A stretch of 64,000 nt of DNA from Alteriqipengyuania flavescens (GTDB taxonomy: Bacteria; Pseudomonadota; Alphaproteobacteria; Sphingomonadales; Sphingomonadaceae): contig NZ_CP129107.1 of the NCBI RefSeq assembly GCF_030406725.1, positions 1,054,001 through 1,118,000 on the forward strand, in the 5' to 3' direction. This document shows positions 34,233 through 44,800 of the stretch, piece by piece (position 1 is the first letter of the stretch; the number at the start of each line of letters is the position of its first letter). The position numbers and the translations under genes were made by a program. The notes under the pieces were generated by a model. The model was not told the DNA's origin. It searched no databases and worked only from the letters and a program-made list of their open reading frames with translations.

Positions 34233-34649
34233 ATGGCGCCCATCGTCCGCCGCCTGATCGACATCCGCTTCACGCGCTACGTGCTGGCAAGCGTCGGCGC
34301 GCTGGCGGTCGACGTCGGCACATTCCTCGCACTGCTCGCCTTGTCGGCCGCGCCGTGGGCCGCATCCGCGACCGGCTATTCGCTCGGCATCCTGGCCCAC
34401 TGGCTGCTGTCGAGCCGGACCGTGTTCGGCACCGACGTGGCGGACCGCGGCCCTGCCCGTACGCGGCAAAAGGCACTGTTCGTTGCTTCGGCGCTCGTCG
34501 GCCTCGCCCTCACCACCGCGATCGTGGCTGGCGGAGCGGCAGCGGGGATCGATCCGCGCGCGGCCAAGCTGGCGGCCATCGTGGTGAGCTTCTTCACCAC
34601 CTGGCTGCTGCGCAACCATTTCGTCTTTCGCACCGCGGGCACGCCATGA
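34233..34649 (+). CDS. GtrA-family membrane protein
   Basis: A 138-residue protein with four TM helices and the GtrA fold signature (FTRYVLASVGALAVDVGTFLALL near the start, LLRNHFVFR at the end). GtrA-like proteins assist flipping or use of lipid-linked sugars such as undecaprenyl-phosphate-glucose. It lies between a mutase-like flavoprotein and a glycosyltransferase-like membrane protein and overlaps the latter by ATGA (34646-34649). Confidence 0.88.
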   Translation: MAPIVRRLIDIRFTRYVLASVGALAVDVGTFLALLALSAAPWAASATGYSLGILAHWLLSSRTVFGTDVADRGPARTRQKALFVASALVGLALTTAIVAGGAAAGIDPRAAKLAAIVVSFFTTWLLRNHFVFRTAGTP

Positions 34650-36433
34650 GCGGTCTCGACCGGCGGCGGCCGCTGTTCGGGCGGGAGATGGTCGTGCGCG
34701 TTGCCGCCGTCTGGCTCGCCGCCATCGCGCTGTCGCTCGCATTTGCATGGAGCAAGCTTGCCGCGCTCGACCTACCGGGGCCGGACGATGCGTTGCGGCT
34801 GGTGCAGGTACGCGACCTTCTGGCCGGGCAGGGCTGGTTCGATCTCACCCAGTACCGGATCGACGCGGCGAGCGGCGGCATTGCGATGCACTGGTCGCGC
34901 CTCGTCGATGCGCCAATAATCCTGATCGCTGCCTTGCTGGCTCCGCTGATCGGGCACGATGCGGCAGAAGTGGTTGCGCTCGCGGCAGTGCCGGTCTTGA
35001 CCTTGCTCGCAGTGATGCTGCTGGCCGGCCGGATCGCTTGGCGGATGCTGGGCCTGAAAGCGGTCGTCGCCACCGGCATAGTGGTTGCCGTCGCCGCGCC
35101 GCTTGCGAACCAGCTGCGGCCCGGGCGCATCGATCACCACGGCTGGCAGATCGCGCTAGCGCTGGTGGCGATCAACGCACTTATCGCGCGTGACGAGCGA
35201 AAGGGCGGCCTTGTCCTCGGCACGGCGCTGGCGGCGTGGATGGCGATCTCCATCGAAGGCCTGCCGCTCGCTGCCGCATTCATCGGCATCGCCGCGTTGC
35301 GCTGGCTGCGCGATCCGCAGGACGCTGCGTTGATGACCCACGCAATGGCCGCGCTTGCCGCTGCCAGTGCGCTGCTGTTCGCTTTTACGCGCGGCTTCAC
35401 CGACCTTGCCGCCCACTGCGATGCGATCGGGCCGGTGCACCTGTCGGTGTTCCTACTTGGCGCGGCGAGCCTGTTCGGCCTTGCCCGTCTCGAACCCCGG
35501 AGCGTTGCCGTGCGGCTGGGCGGGCTTGCCGCCACTGCGGCGGCGGCATTCTCCCTGCTCGCGTTCAGCGCGCCGGAGTGCGCGACCGGCGGCTTCGCCC
35601 AGGTCGATCCGGCGGTGCGCGAGGGCTGGCTTGCCACTATCGCCGAAGGCCTGCCGATGTGGCAGCAGGAACCGACCATCATCCTGCTCACCGTGGTGCC
35701 TGCCGCGCTGGGCATCTGGGGCATGATGCACCACGCCAGCCTGACCCATTCGTGGCTGCGCCGCTTCTGGCTCGAGTATGCCGCGCTGACGCTCGCCGCC
35801 TTGGGCGTCGCCATGCTGGTCAGCCGCGCCGGTTCGGTCACCGTGGCCTTTGCCGCCCCGGTGCTGGGCTGGCAGCTGTCGCGTTGGGTGGAGGTGGTGC
35901 GCACCTCGCCGGTGCCGCGCCAGCGCATTGCCGCCATCGCGGGCTGCACGCTGATCCTGGTGCCCGCCCTGCCGTTCACGCTGGGCACGCTGCTGACATC
36001 CTCTGCCGTCAATGCGTCGCCAGGCGCAGCGCCGGACATCCTGGAGACGTGCGAGGCCGACTGGGCCGCATTTGCGAAACAGGCCGGGCGCGGCGAGGAA
36101 GTGCTTGCCCCGCTCGACCTCGGCCCGCAGATCCTGCTGCGCAGCCCCGCAGGCGTGGTCGCGACGAGCCACCACCGCGGGGATCGCGGCATCAAGGTCT
36201 TGCTGGAGATTTTCGCCGCGTCACCGCAGGAGGCCCGCACCATGCTGGCGGCGCGCGGCACGAAGTGGGTTGCCACCTGCACCGGGCATCACGAGCTTTA
36301 TTTCTACGCGCTGGAAGGTGGCGAGACGCTGGCCGGCGCCTTGCGCGGCGGGAACGCGCCTGCATGGCTGGAGCCGGTGATCGCGCCGCGCAGCCCCGCC
36401 GATCTCGCCCTGTGGCGGATCAGGACGGAATGA
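34646..36433 (+). CDS. Polytopic membrane glycosyltransferase-like protein
   Basis: A 595-residue protein with about 10-12 TM helices and a small C-terminal soluble domain (from about residue 460, with CEADW, TSHHRGDRGIKVLL and KWVATCTGHHELYFY). The early loop DDALRLVQVRDLLAGQGWFDL and a GRIDHHGWQ motif resemble lipid-linked-sugar-dependent (GT-C type) glycosyltransferases, where such Asp/His residues serve the active site. The start overlaps the GtrA stop. Substrate unknown. Its 3' end overlaps the convergent msrB by 14 bp. Confidence 0.75.
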   Translation: MSGLDRRRPLFGREMVVRVAAVWLAAIALSLAFAWSKLAALDLPGPDDALRLVQVRDLLAGQGWFDLTQYRIDAASGGIAMHWSRLVDAPIILIAALLAPLIGHDAAEVVALAAVPVLTLLAVMLLAGRIAWRMLGLKAVVATGIVVAVAAPLANQLRPGRIDHHGWQIALALVAINALIARDERKGGLVLGTALAAWMAISIEGLPLAAAFIGIAALRWLRDPQDAALMTHAMAALAAASALLFAFTRGFTDLAAHCDAIGPVHLSVFLLGAASLFGLARLEPRSVAVRLGGLAATAAAAFSLLAFSAPECATGGFAQVDPAVREGWLATIAEGLPMWQQEPTIILLTVVPAALGIWGMMHHASLTHSWLRRFWLEYAALTLAALGVAMLVSRAGSVTVAFAAPVLGWQLSRWVEVVRTSPVPRQRIAAIAGCTLILVPALPFTLGTLLTSSAVNASPGAAPDILETCEADWAAFAKQAGRGEEVLAPLDLGPQILLRSPAGVVATSHHRGDRGIKVLLEIFAASPQEARTMLAARGTKWVATCTGHHELYFYALEGGETLAGALRGGNAPAWLEPVIAPRSPADLALWRIRTE

Positions 36434-36938
36434 AGTCCATCGCCACGCCGTTCATGCAATAGCGCTTGCCCGTTGGGCGCGGTCCGTCATCGAACACATG
36501 GCCCAGGTGGCCGCCGCAATCGGCGCACAGTACCTCGGTGCGCGGGTAACCCAGCTTGTAATCGGTATCCGTCGCGATCCCGCCGCGCAGAGGGCGATAG
36601 AAGCTCGGCCAGCCGGTGCCGCTCTCGAACTTGGTCGACGAGGCATAGAGCCGGTTCTGGCAGCCTGCGCAGACATAGGTGCCGGCGCGCTTCTCGCTGT
36701 TGAGCCGGGAGGAATAGGGGCGCTCCGTTCCCGCCTGCCGCAGCACGCGGTATTCCGCGCTCGTCAGCTGGCGGCGCCACTGGGCGTCCGCCTTTGTCAC
36801 CGGCCAGTCGCGCGCCTCGGCCTCGCTCGCACCGCAGGCGGCAAGCACGGGCAGGGCGGTGCCGATGCCCAGGAATCTGAGAAAGCCGCGCCGGTCGGAA
36901 CTGGCTGGGCCCTGGTCGTGTCGTGTGGGCAAAGTCAT
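36420..36938 (-). CDS. msrB: Tat-exported peptide-methionine (R)-S-oxide reductase
   Basis: A 172-residue MsrB that reduces methionine R-sulfoxide in proteins. The N-terminus has a twin-arginine signal (SDRRGFLRFLGIGTALPVLAACG) whose end is also a lipobox, so it is probably a Tat-exported membrane-anchored enzyme. The catalytic domain shows two zinc CxxC pairs (CAGC, CADC), the substrate segment FESGTGWPSFYRPL and the catalytic RYCMNGVAMDF. Start 36938 is preferred; 36953 would add five residues. Together with the exported MsrA it repairs envelope proteins. Its end overlaps the convergent glycosyltransferase gene. Confidence 0.93.
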   Translation of the reverse strand: MTLPTRHDQGPASSDRRGFLRFLGIGTALPVLAACGASEAEARDWPVTKADAQWRRQLTSAEYRVLRQAGTERPYSSRLNSEKRAGTYVCAGCQNRLYASSTKFESGTGWPSFYRPLRGGIATDTDYKLGYPRTEVLCADCGGHLGHVFDDGPRPTGKRYCMNGVAMDFIPS

Positions 36939-36994
36939 GCGTGTCTCTGCCATGATATACGTATCGGCAGGCTGAACGGTTGCATTCCGGCGCG

Positions 36995-38335
36995 TCAGAA
37001 GCGCGACATGGTCACCCCAAGCTTGCGGAAGCCGTGGACGAAGTTCGCGCGCACGCGCTCCACCTCGCCCGTCACCGCGATGCGCATGCGCCGGGCGTGC
37101 ATTTCTTCCAGCAGGACCCGCAGCTGCAATTCCGCCAGCCGGGCACCCACGCAGCGGTGGATGCCATAACCGAAGGCTATGTGCCGCCGCGCATTCTCGC
37201 GCGTGATGTCGAGCTTGTCGGGATTTTCGAACATCTCTTCGTCGCGATTGGCGGAAAGGTACCACATCACGAGCTTGTCGCCCTTCTTGATCTGTTCCCC
37301 GAACAGCTGCGCATCCTCGGTTGCTGTGCGGCGCATATGGGCGAGCGGGGTCTGGTAGCGGATGCATTCCTGCACCGCGTTGGGGATGAGGTCGGGGTTC
37401 TGTTCGAACAGTTCGCGCTGGTCTGGGAACTGGTCGAAGGCATGAACGATGCCGCTCATCGTGTTGCGGGTGGTGTCGTTGCCGCCCACGATCAGGAGGA
37501 CGAGGTTGCCCATGAATTCCTGCGGGTCCATCTCGGCCATGGCCTCCGAATGGATCATCATGGAAATGAGGTCGGGCCCCGGCTCTTCCTGCGAACGCCT
37601 GGCCCACAGCTGCTGGAAATAGGCGCCCATTTCCAGGAGGATACCCTGCCGCATCTCGTCGAGATCGCGGACCAGCGCGATCTCCGTGTCGCCGGCCCAG
37701 TCGCTCCAGAAGGTGAGCAGGCGGCGGTCTTCCCACGGGAAGCCGAACAGGATCGCGAGCATGCCGGTGGTAAGCTCGATCGAAACCGTGTCGACCCAGT
37801 CGAACTCCTCGCCTTCGGGCAGCGTATCCAGCAGTTCGCCGGTGCGGGCGCGGATCTCGCTTTCCATCCGCTTCATTTCGGCGGGCGTGAAGGCGGGCGC
37901 CACCGTGCGACGCTGGCCGGTGTGCTTGGGCCGGTCCATCGCGATGAACATCGGCAGCTCGAAGCGCTCGCGGCCCTGCTTGGCCAGCTGCTCGTCGTCG
38001 AGGCGGTTGAGGATGGTGATGCCGCCGTATTCCCAGCTGGAGGAATAGAGTTCGGGCAGCGATTCGACGTGCTGGATGGCCTTGTGCTGAACCACGTTCC
38101 AGTAGGACCCGAAGGGGCTGCGCTCGACATAATGGAGCGGGCCTTCCTCGCGCATTTCGCGGAAGATCGGCTGCCAGCGATCCTCGTAATAGATGTCGCT
38201 GCGGCTAACGTCCTTGGGGTCTTCGTGCGTCCAGACCTGGTCGGGGTTCGCCGCAAGGTGGGCGTCCAGCACCTCGACCGCCGTAGGGGAGGACCGGAAC
38301 TTCATCGGAGCCTGCGGGGGTGCCTGCGTTGCCAT
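36995..38335 (-). CDS. Cytochrome P450, CYP153-like alkane/fatty-acid hydroxylase
   Basis: A 446-residue soluble P450. The I-helix motif GGNDTTRNTM, the ExxR-type region, and the heme-binding FGYGIHRCVGARLAELQ with the cysteine ligand are all visible; the I-helix and the RCVGARLAELQ stretch fit the CYP153 family, whose members hydroxylate terminal carbons of alkanes and fatty acids and are common in this bacterial group. The start ATG at 38335 follows a GGAG nine bases away; open frame upstream lacks coding features. No ferredoxin or reductase gene is adjacent, so electron partners are elsewhere. Confidence 0.9.
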   Translation of the reverse strand: MATQAPPQAPMKFRSSPTAVEVLDAHLAANPDQVWTHEDPKDVSRSDIYYEDRWQPIFREMREEGPLHYVERSPFGSYWNVVQHKAIQHVESLPELYSSSWEYGGITILNRLDDEQLAKQGRERFELPMFIAMDRPKHTGQRRTVAPAFTPAEMKRMESEIRARTGELLDTLPEGEEFDWVDTVSIELTTGMLAILFGFPWEDRRLLTFWSDWAGDTEIALVRDLDEMRQGILLEMGAYFQQLWARRSQEEPGPDLISMMIHSEAMAEMDPQEFMGNLVLLIVGGNDTTRNTMSGIVHAFDQFPDQRELFEQNPDLIPNAVQECIRYQTPLAHMRRTATEDAQLFGEQIKKGDKLVMWYLSANRDEEMFENPDKLDITRENARRHIAFGYGIHRCVGARLAELQLRVLLEEMHARRMRIAVTGEVERVRANFVHGFRKLGVTMSRF

Positions 38336-38455
38336 ACCTTTTATCTCCTCGCCCTCCTGCCGGTACATGCCTGCGGAATGGGTGGGCGTAGTGTTCACTG
38401 CGCCGCGCCGTCCGTCAAGACGGGTTTCGAAATGCGACGGATTTATACAAACGTC

Positions 38456-39703
38456 TCACCGCGCGGCGGGAACGGGCCGGCTGCGGCGGGTCAGCATCCT
38501 GCGCCAAAGCGGCCGCCGGTCCTGCGCGCCCGATTTCATCACGCGGCTGCGGAACAAGCCCGCGCCGACTTTCACGAAAATCGCGACCCACACGGCCTGG
38601 TAGGCAAGGGCGAGCACATGCGGCCACAGCATTGCGTCCTGGGCGGCGCGGGCGATCATGGTGAAAGGGGAGGACAGCGGAAACGCCATTGCCGCCATCT
38701 CCACGCCCGACCCCGGCTGCGCCATCGCGTAGCTGGCGAAGAGGAACACCATGAGCTGCATCATCGTCACCGGCATGGACAGCGTCTGCACCTCGCGCAC
38801 GGTGGCCGCCATCGATCCGATCGCGAGGAAGACCGAACCGAGCAGGAGGTAGGCCATCGAGAAATAGGCGATGCCGAGCCCGAAGAAGGCGGGCCAGCCC
38901 ACGGCGGGCGGGCTGAGGTCGGCGAGCGAGCGCCCCGCCATCGACAGCAGCCCGCCGCCGACCAAGCCCCACACGGTGATCCCGACGAAGGAGATCGCCA
39001 GCATCGCGAACAGCTTGCCGAGGAAGACCGCGTCCATGGGGATCGCCGCGGCCAGGATCTCGATGATCTTGTTGCCCTTCTCCTCGACGAGGTTGGACAG
39101 GACCATCCCGGCAAGCAGCATCGTCAGCATGAACAACAGCAGCTGCCCGCCCTGCGCGGTGAACAGGCGGGTGCGCGTCTCGCCCGCGGTGCTGCCCTGC
39201 GTGGTCGTGCTCGCGACTTGCGGCAGGGGCGCCGCGCCGCCGCTGCGCGCTTCCCGCGCGATCAGGCCGACGCGGCCCTGCCACGCCGCGACCTGCTCCG
39301 CCGGGCCGTAAAGCTGCGGCTTCTCCAGCGTGCCGCCGACGATGGCGCCCATGTTGACCTCGCTGCCTCGCAGCGCCGCACCGGGATCGAAATCGCCGCT
39401 TGCATCCACGCGCACGAGGCCGGGGATATAGTCGCCCAGTTCGGCCCGGAGCTGCGCATGGGCGCGCTCGAATTGCACCGTTGCCGCCGGCGCCATGGCG
39501 ATGCCCAGCACAGGCCGGTCGACCGTGTCGCGCACCTCCGCACCGATACCGCCGGCAAGCCCGCCGATAACGAAGGGGAACAGCGGGCCCAGCAGGAAGA
39601 AGATGAAGGTCTTGCTCATCAATACGGCAAGGAAGTCCCGCCGGGCGACGACCCATGCCGCGCGCCACACCGGCAGACGGCCTTCGATGTGTCCCGCGCT
39701 CAT
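38456..39703 (-). CDS. ABC-2 type transporter permease (NatB-like)
   Basis: A 415-residue permease: an N-terminal TM helix (LMSKTFIFFLLGPLFPFVIGGLAGG), a large extracytoplasmic region of about 150 residues, then five C-terminal TM helices. This layout is that of NatB/YhaP-type ABC-2 exporters. It overlaps the ATPase gene by ATGA (39700-39703) and is its obligate partner. Substrate not known; NatAB exports sodium, related systems export drugs. Confidence 0.88.
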   Translation of the reverse strand: MSAGHIEGRLPVWRAAWVVARRDFLAVLMSKTFIFFLLGPLFPFVIGGLAGGIGAEVRDTVDRPVLGIAMAPAATVQFERAHAQLRAELGDYIPGLVRVDASGDFDPGAALRGSEVNMGAIVGGTLEKPQLYGPAEQVAAWQGRVGLIAREARSGGAAPLPQVASTTTQGSTAGETRTRLFTAQGGQLLLFMLTMLLAGMVLSNLVEEKGNKIIEILAAAIPMDAVFLGKLFAMLAISFVGITVWGLVGGGLLSMAGRSLADLSPPAVGWPAFFGLGIAYFSMAYLLLGSVFLAIGSMAATVREVQTLSMPVTMMQLMVFLFASYAMAQPGSGVEMAAMAFPLSSPFTMIARAAQDAMLWPHVLALAYQAVWVAIFVKVGAGLFRSRVMKSGAQDRRPLWRRMLTRRSRPVPAAR

Positions 39704-40716
39704 GCCGGGCCGTCCTGTTCGCCGGTGCCCGCCATCTCGGCAGCTGCCGCTTCGCCCGCGATGGCGACGAATGCATCGTGCAGGCCCGCGCGCTCGATGG
39801 AGAGCGACAGGATGCCGGCCTCGCCTTCGATCAGGGCGCGCAGCAGGGGCTCGACCCCCGTTTCAGGCAGGTCGAACGACCAGAAATGCCCGCCGCCCGC
39901 CTTGCGGTCATGGTCGGCGCTTGGCGGCAGCGCGGCGCGCCAGGCGCCCTCGCCGCGCGCGGTTTCCAGATGGACTTGCGCCGGTATCCGGTCCCGCGCC
40001 ACGTCGACCGAGCCGGCGAACGGCACTTTGCCGCCGGCGATGATGGCGATGGATTCGCACAGGCGCTCGGCATGGCTGATGACGTGGGTCGAAAAGATCA
40101 CCGTCGTGCCGGCATCTGCCAGCCCGCGGATCATCTTTTCGAGCTTTCCCTGGTTGATCGCATCGAGGCCGGAGAATGGCTCGTCCAGCACCACCAGCTT
40201 CGGGCGGTGGACCAGCGTGCCGAGCAGCTGGACGGTCTGCGCCATGCCTTTCGACAACTGGCGGATCTGGCGCTCGGCCGCGTGGCCGAGGCCGTGCGCT
40301 TCCAGCAATTCGCGCCCGCGCCGGCGCCCTTCGGCCAGCGGAAGGCCCCGCAGTGCGCCCATGAAGCCGATAGCCTCGTAAGCCTTCATCGAAGGATAGA
40401 GCCCGCGTTCTTCCGGCAGGTAGCCGACCAGCCGCGCGACATCGCGGGGGTTGGCGTGGCCAAGCAATTCGCGCGTCCCGCTGTCGGGATCAATGATGCC
40501 CAGCAGCATGCGCAGCGTCGTCGTCTTGCCCGCGCCGTTCGGGCCGAGAATACCGTAGATCGCGCCTTCCGGCACGGTCAGGTCGACCCCGTCCACCGCC
40601 AGCGTTTCGTCGAACCGCTTGACCAGCCCGCGCGCGACGATGGCATTGCGCGCGAGCGCTTCGCCGGTTTCGTCGGGGGAATGGGTTGGCACGGCGGCTC
40701 CGCTGTCGGTAAGCAT
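39700..40716 (-). CDS. ABC transporter ATP-binding protein (NatA-like)
   Basis: A 338-residue ATPase with Walker A GPNGAGKTTT, signature LSKGMAQ, Walker B LVVLDEPFSGLD and the switch His in FSTHV, followed by an accessory C-terminal region (about residues 240-330). It pairs with the downstream permease by an ATGA overlap. The two face queG divergently. Substrate unknown. Confidence 0.92.
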   Translation of the reverse strand: MLTDSGAAVPTHSPDETGEALARNAIVARGLVKRFDETLAVDGVDLTVPEGAIYGILGPNGAGKTTTLRMLLGIIDPDSGTRELLGHANPRDVARLVGYLPEERGLYPSMKAYEAIGFMGALRGLPLAEGRRRGRELLEAHGLGHAAERQIRQLSKGMAQTVQLLGTLVHRPKLVVLDEPFSGLDAINQGKLEKMIRGLADAGTTVIFSTHVISHAERLCESIAIIAGGKVPFAGSVDVARDRIPAQVHLETARGEGAWRAALPPSADHDRKAGGGHFWSFDLPETGVEPLLRALIEGEAGILSLSIERAGLHDAFVAIAGEAAAAEMAGTGEQDGPA

Positions 40717-40760
40717 TGCAGCGACTTAACCGTCGCGAGTGAACGGGAGCAACTGCAAGT

Positions 40761-41825
40761 TTGGTTAATTCGGGCTCTTTGGCAGGCTTGCAGGACCGCT
40801 TGCGGGCGCAGGCGGCGGCACTCGGCTTCGCGGCTGTGGGCTTTGCCGACGCTGCGGGCGACCCTGTGCGCAAGGCCCGGCTGGAAGAGTGGCTGGGCGA
40901 CGGGCACCACGGTTCGATGGAGTGGATGGAGGCGCGCAAGGACCAGCGCGCCGATCCGCAAGTCCTGTGGCCCGCCGCGCAAAGCGTCATCGCCCTCGGC
41001 ATGGCATACACGCCTTCGGTCGACCCGCTGGCGCTGGACGGCGATGACGAGCGGGCGCGCATTTCCGTCTATGCGCAGGGGCGCGATTATCACGATACTG
41101 TGAAAAAGGCGCTTAAGGCGCTCGCCCGCTGGCTGGTGGCGGAAGCCGAGCGCGATGGGCTGGGAACGCCGGAACTCAAGGTGTTCGTCGACACGGCGCC
41201 GGTGATGGAAAAGCCATTGGGGCAGGCGGCGGGCCTGGGGTGGCAGGGCAAGCACACCAATCTCGTCAGCCGCGACCATGGCAGCTGGCTGTTCCTCGGC
41301 GCGATCTACGTCGCCCTGCCGTTCGCGCCGGACCAGGCCCACGCCGACCGCTGCGGGTCGTGCCGGGCCTGCCAGGATGCCTGCCCCACCGATGCCTTCC
41401 CGGCGCCCTACCGCATCGATGCGCGGCGCTGCATTTCCTATCTCACGATCGAGCATCACGGCCCCATTCCGGAAGAATTCCGCGAGGCGATGGGCAACCG
41501 CATCTATGGCTGCGACGACTGCCTGGCGGTATGCCCGTGGAACAAGTTCGCCGACGCGGCAGCCCGCCACAAGGCTTTCGTCCCGCGGGCGGAGCTGGTC
41601 GCACCGCGGCTCGCCGAGTTGCTGGCGCTGGACGATGCGGGCTTCCGCCAGCTGTTCTCCGGATCGCCGATCAAGCGCATCGGGCGCAGTCGCTTCGTGC
41701 GGAACTGCCTGATTGCCGCGGGCAACAGCGGCAATGCGGATTTGCGCGCACCCGTGGAGGCATTGCGCAGCGATCCGGACCCGGTGGTTGCCGAGGCCGC
41801 CGACTGGGCGGCGGCCCGGCTCTAA
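40761..41825 (+). CDS. queG: Epoxyqueuosine reductase
   Basis: A 354-residue cobalamin-dependent iron-sulfur enzyme that converts epoxyqueuosine to queuosine in tRNA. Two 4Fe-4S sites are visible: [16 protein letters not shown] and [14 protein letters not shown], with the [14 protein letters not shown] loop between, and the C-terminal HEAT-like part ([13 protein letters not shown]). The start is TTG at 40761. It is divergent from the ABC exporter and converges on the glutamate dehydrogenase gene six bases away. Confidence 0.95.
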   Translation: MVNSGSLAGLQDRLRAQAAALGFAAVGFADAAGDPVRKARLEEWLGDGHHGSMEWMEARKDQRADPQVLWPAAQSVIALGMAYTPSVDPLALDGDDERARISVYAQGRDYHDTVKKALKALARWLVAEAERDGLGTPELKVFVDTAPVMEKPLGQAAGLGWQGKHTNLVSRDHGSWLFLGAIYVALPFAPDQAHADRCGSCRACQDACPTDAFPAPYRIDARRCISYLTIEHHGPIPEEFREAMGNRIYGCDDCLAVCPWNKFADAAARHKAFVPRAELVAPRLAELLALDDAGFRQLFSGSPIKRIGRSRFVRNCLIAAGNSGNADLRAPVEALRSDPDPVVAEAADWAAARL

Positions 41826-41830
41826 CCGCG

Positions 41831-44800
41831 TCAGCGTTGCAGCAGGTTGCGAGCCTGGCTCGCGATCTGCGCCAGCATGGCAGGGGCCACGCCGACCGAA
41901 TTCTGCGCGCGGGTGATCATGGAGCGGAACTGGCGGATCGCCTCCTCGTTCTGCTCGACCCAGTTTTCGACCGCGCCCTGCGGATCTTCCTTCGCGCCCT
42001 TGCGGCGGGACAGGCGGCGCAGGAATTCAAAGCGCATCTGCTGGAAATCGCGGGCGAGGCCGGACACGAGCAGGCGCTCCCACACATCGGACGGGTTCAT
42101 GGTCGCCGCCGTGCTCTGCGCCCAGTCGATGCCGAGCGCGGAGCCGATTTCGGTAAAGCCATGGGTGATCTGGCGGGCCGGGATGTCGCTGTCGCTCGCC
42201 AGCTGGGCGAGGCCGACCGCGCCGTCGAATTCGAACATGCGCGATACCTGCGCCGCCATCGCATCGCTGGCGCCCGCTTCGGTGAAGCGCTGGCGCAGCC
42301 TGGCGGACTGGGCTTTCAATTCGCGGCCGAGCAACTGCTCGGTGTCGCTCGCTAGCACGTCCACGCTCTTGCCCAGCTCCTTCACCATGGCAGCCGGACG
42401 CACCCGCCCGGCTGCCGTGCGCAGGACGTCCGACATCAGGTTGGCAGAGGCGGCCGCCAGCCGGTCGAACAGGAACAGGCGCGCGCTTTCTTCCATCCTG
42501 GCCGTGTCGAGTTCGGCCCAGAGGTCGCGCAGGTTGAACAGGTGCGCCACGGCCACGAAGCTGGCCGCCACCTGCGCCAGCTCGACGCCTTCCTCCTCCG
42601 CCAGTTCGAACGGGTGGACGATGCCCAGGCGGTTGACCATCGCGTTCGCCAGCTTGGTCGCGATGATCTCGCGGCGGAGCCGGTGGTTTTCGATCTGCGT
42701 CTTGAAGCCTTTGCGCATCGGCTCCGGGAAGCTGCGCAGCAGGAGATCGTGCAGCACCGGATCGTCGGGCAGGTCGCTCGCCTCGATCGCGCTTTGCAGC
42801 ACCAGCTTGGCGGAGGACAGGAGCACGGCGAGTTCGGGCCGGGTCAGGCCGCGCCCGTCACTCGCGCGGCGTTGCAGCGCCTGGTTGTCGGCCAGCCCTT
42901 CGGTCCGCCGGTCGAGGTTGCCGCCGTCTTCCAGCGTCTCGATCAGGTGCAACTGCGAGCCGGTGGCGTTCGCGCCGCCGATGCCGGCGATCGACAGGGC
43001 GAGCGCCTGCAGCCGGTTGTCTTCCAGCACCAGCTTGCTGACCTCGTCGGTCATCTCTTCCAGCAGCTTGACGCGCTTGGGCTCGCTCAGCTTGCCCGCG
43101 CGCTTTGCGGCGGCGAGCGCGATCTTGATGTTGACCTCGTTGTCCGAACAATCGACCCCGGCGGAATTGTCGATGAAGTCGGTGTTGATCGCCCCGCCAT
43201 TCAGCGCGAATTCGATCCGCCCGGCCTGCGTGACGCCAAGGTTCGCGCCTTCGCCGATCACTTTCACCCGCAGCTCGTCGCCATTCACCCGGATCGGGTC
43301 GTTCGCGGGATCGCCCACGGCGGCGTTGTTTTCTGCCGAGGCTTTCACATAGGTGCCGATGCCGCCGAACCACAGCAGGTCGGTGGGCGACTTGAGGAGT
43401 GCGGAAATGAGCGCCTCGGGCTCCATCGCCTTGTCCTCGATATCCAGCAGCTTGCGCATCGCGGCGGTCAGCTTGATCTGCTTCGCATCGCGCGGGAACA
43501 CGCCGCCGCCTTTGGAGATGAGGTCCTTGTCGTAATCGTCCCAGCTCGACCGCGGCAGGTCGAACAGGCGCTTCCTTTCCTTCCAGCTTTTCGCCGGATC
43601 GGGATCGGGATCGATGAAGATGTGCCGGTGGTCGAAGGCGGCGACCAGCTTGATCGCTTTCGACAGCAGCATGCCGTTGCCGAACACGTCGCCCGACATG
43701 TCGCCGCAACCGATCACGCGGACCGGATCGGACTGCACGTCGACGCCCATTTCGAGGAAATGGCGCTGCACGGAAATCCACGCGCCCTTGGCGGTGATGC
43801 CCATCGCCTTGTGGTCGTATCCGTTGGAGCCGCCGCTGGCGAAAGCGTCGCCCAGCCAGAAATCCCGGTCTTCGGCGATGGCGTTGGCCACGTCGGAGAA
43901 GCGCGCGGTGCCCTTGTCCGCCGCGACCACGAAATAGGGATCGTCCCCGTCGCGGATGACGACGCGTTCCGGGTGGATCACCTTGTCGCCGTCGAGGTCG
44001 TCGGTGATCGACAGCAGGGTGCGGATGAAGACCTCGTAGCTCGCCTGCCCCTCGGCCGCCCAGCCGTCGCGGTCCTGCGCGGGATCGGGCAATTGCTTGG
44101 GATAGAAACCGCCTTTGGCGCCGGTCGGCACGATCACCGCGTTCTTCACCCGCTGGGCTTTCATCAGGCCGAGGATTTCGGTGCGGAAGTCGTCGCGCCG
44201 GTCGGACCAGCGCAGGCCGCCGCGCGCCACGGGGCCGGCGCGCAGGTGGATGCCTTCGACCCGGCGCGAATAGACGAAGATCTCGCGCCACGGCAGCGGC
44301 TTGGGCAGGCCCGGCACCTTCGCGGAATCGAACTTGAACGCCAGCGCTTCCGCCGCAGCAGGGGCAAAGATGTTGGTCCGCAGCATCGCCATGATCGTGT
44401 CGCGATAAAGGCGCAGCAGGCGGTCGTCGTTGATCGCCTGGACGCGCGACAGCCCAGTGCGGATCGCGCGGCGGGCATCGGCGGCGGCTTCCTCGCGGTC
44501 GCCCTTGAAATCGGGATCGTGCAACGCGTGGATCAGGTCGATCAGTGCGTGGGTGACTTGCGGCGCACCGCGCAGCGCGCCCACCACGGTGTAGATGACG
44601 AAAGTCATGCCCGTCTGGCGCAGGTAGCGGTAGAACGCGCGCATCCAGCCGGTCGCGGCGGCACTGACGCCGGTCGTGGTGACGAGGACGTTGAACGCAT
44701 CGTCCTCCGCTTCGCCATTGAGCACCGCGGCGATGGCGGCCTCGATATCGCCCGCGCGGTCCAGCAAGGCATCGGTATCCTGCTGCGCACCGAGGTCGAG

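Noticed and set aside
36980-40381. Over 1100-codon plus-strand open frame
   Set aside because: Antisense to the P450, ABC permease and ABC ATPase genes, all well supported.
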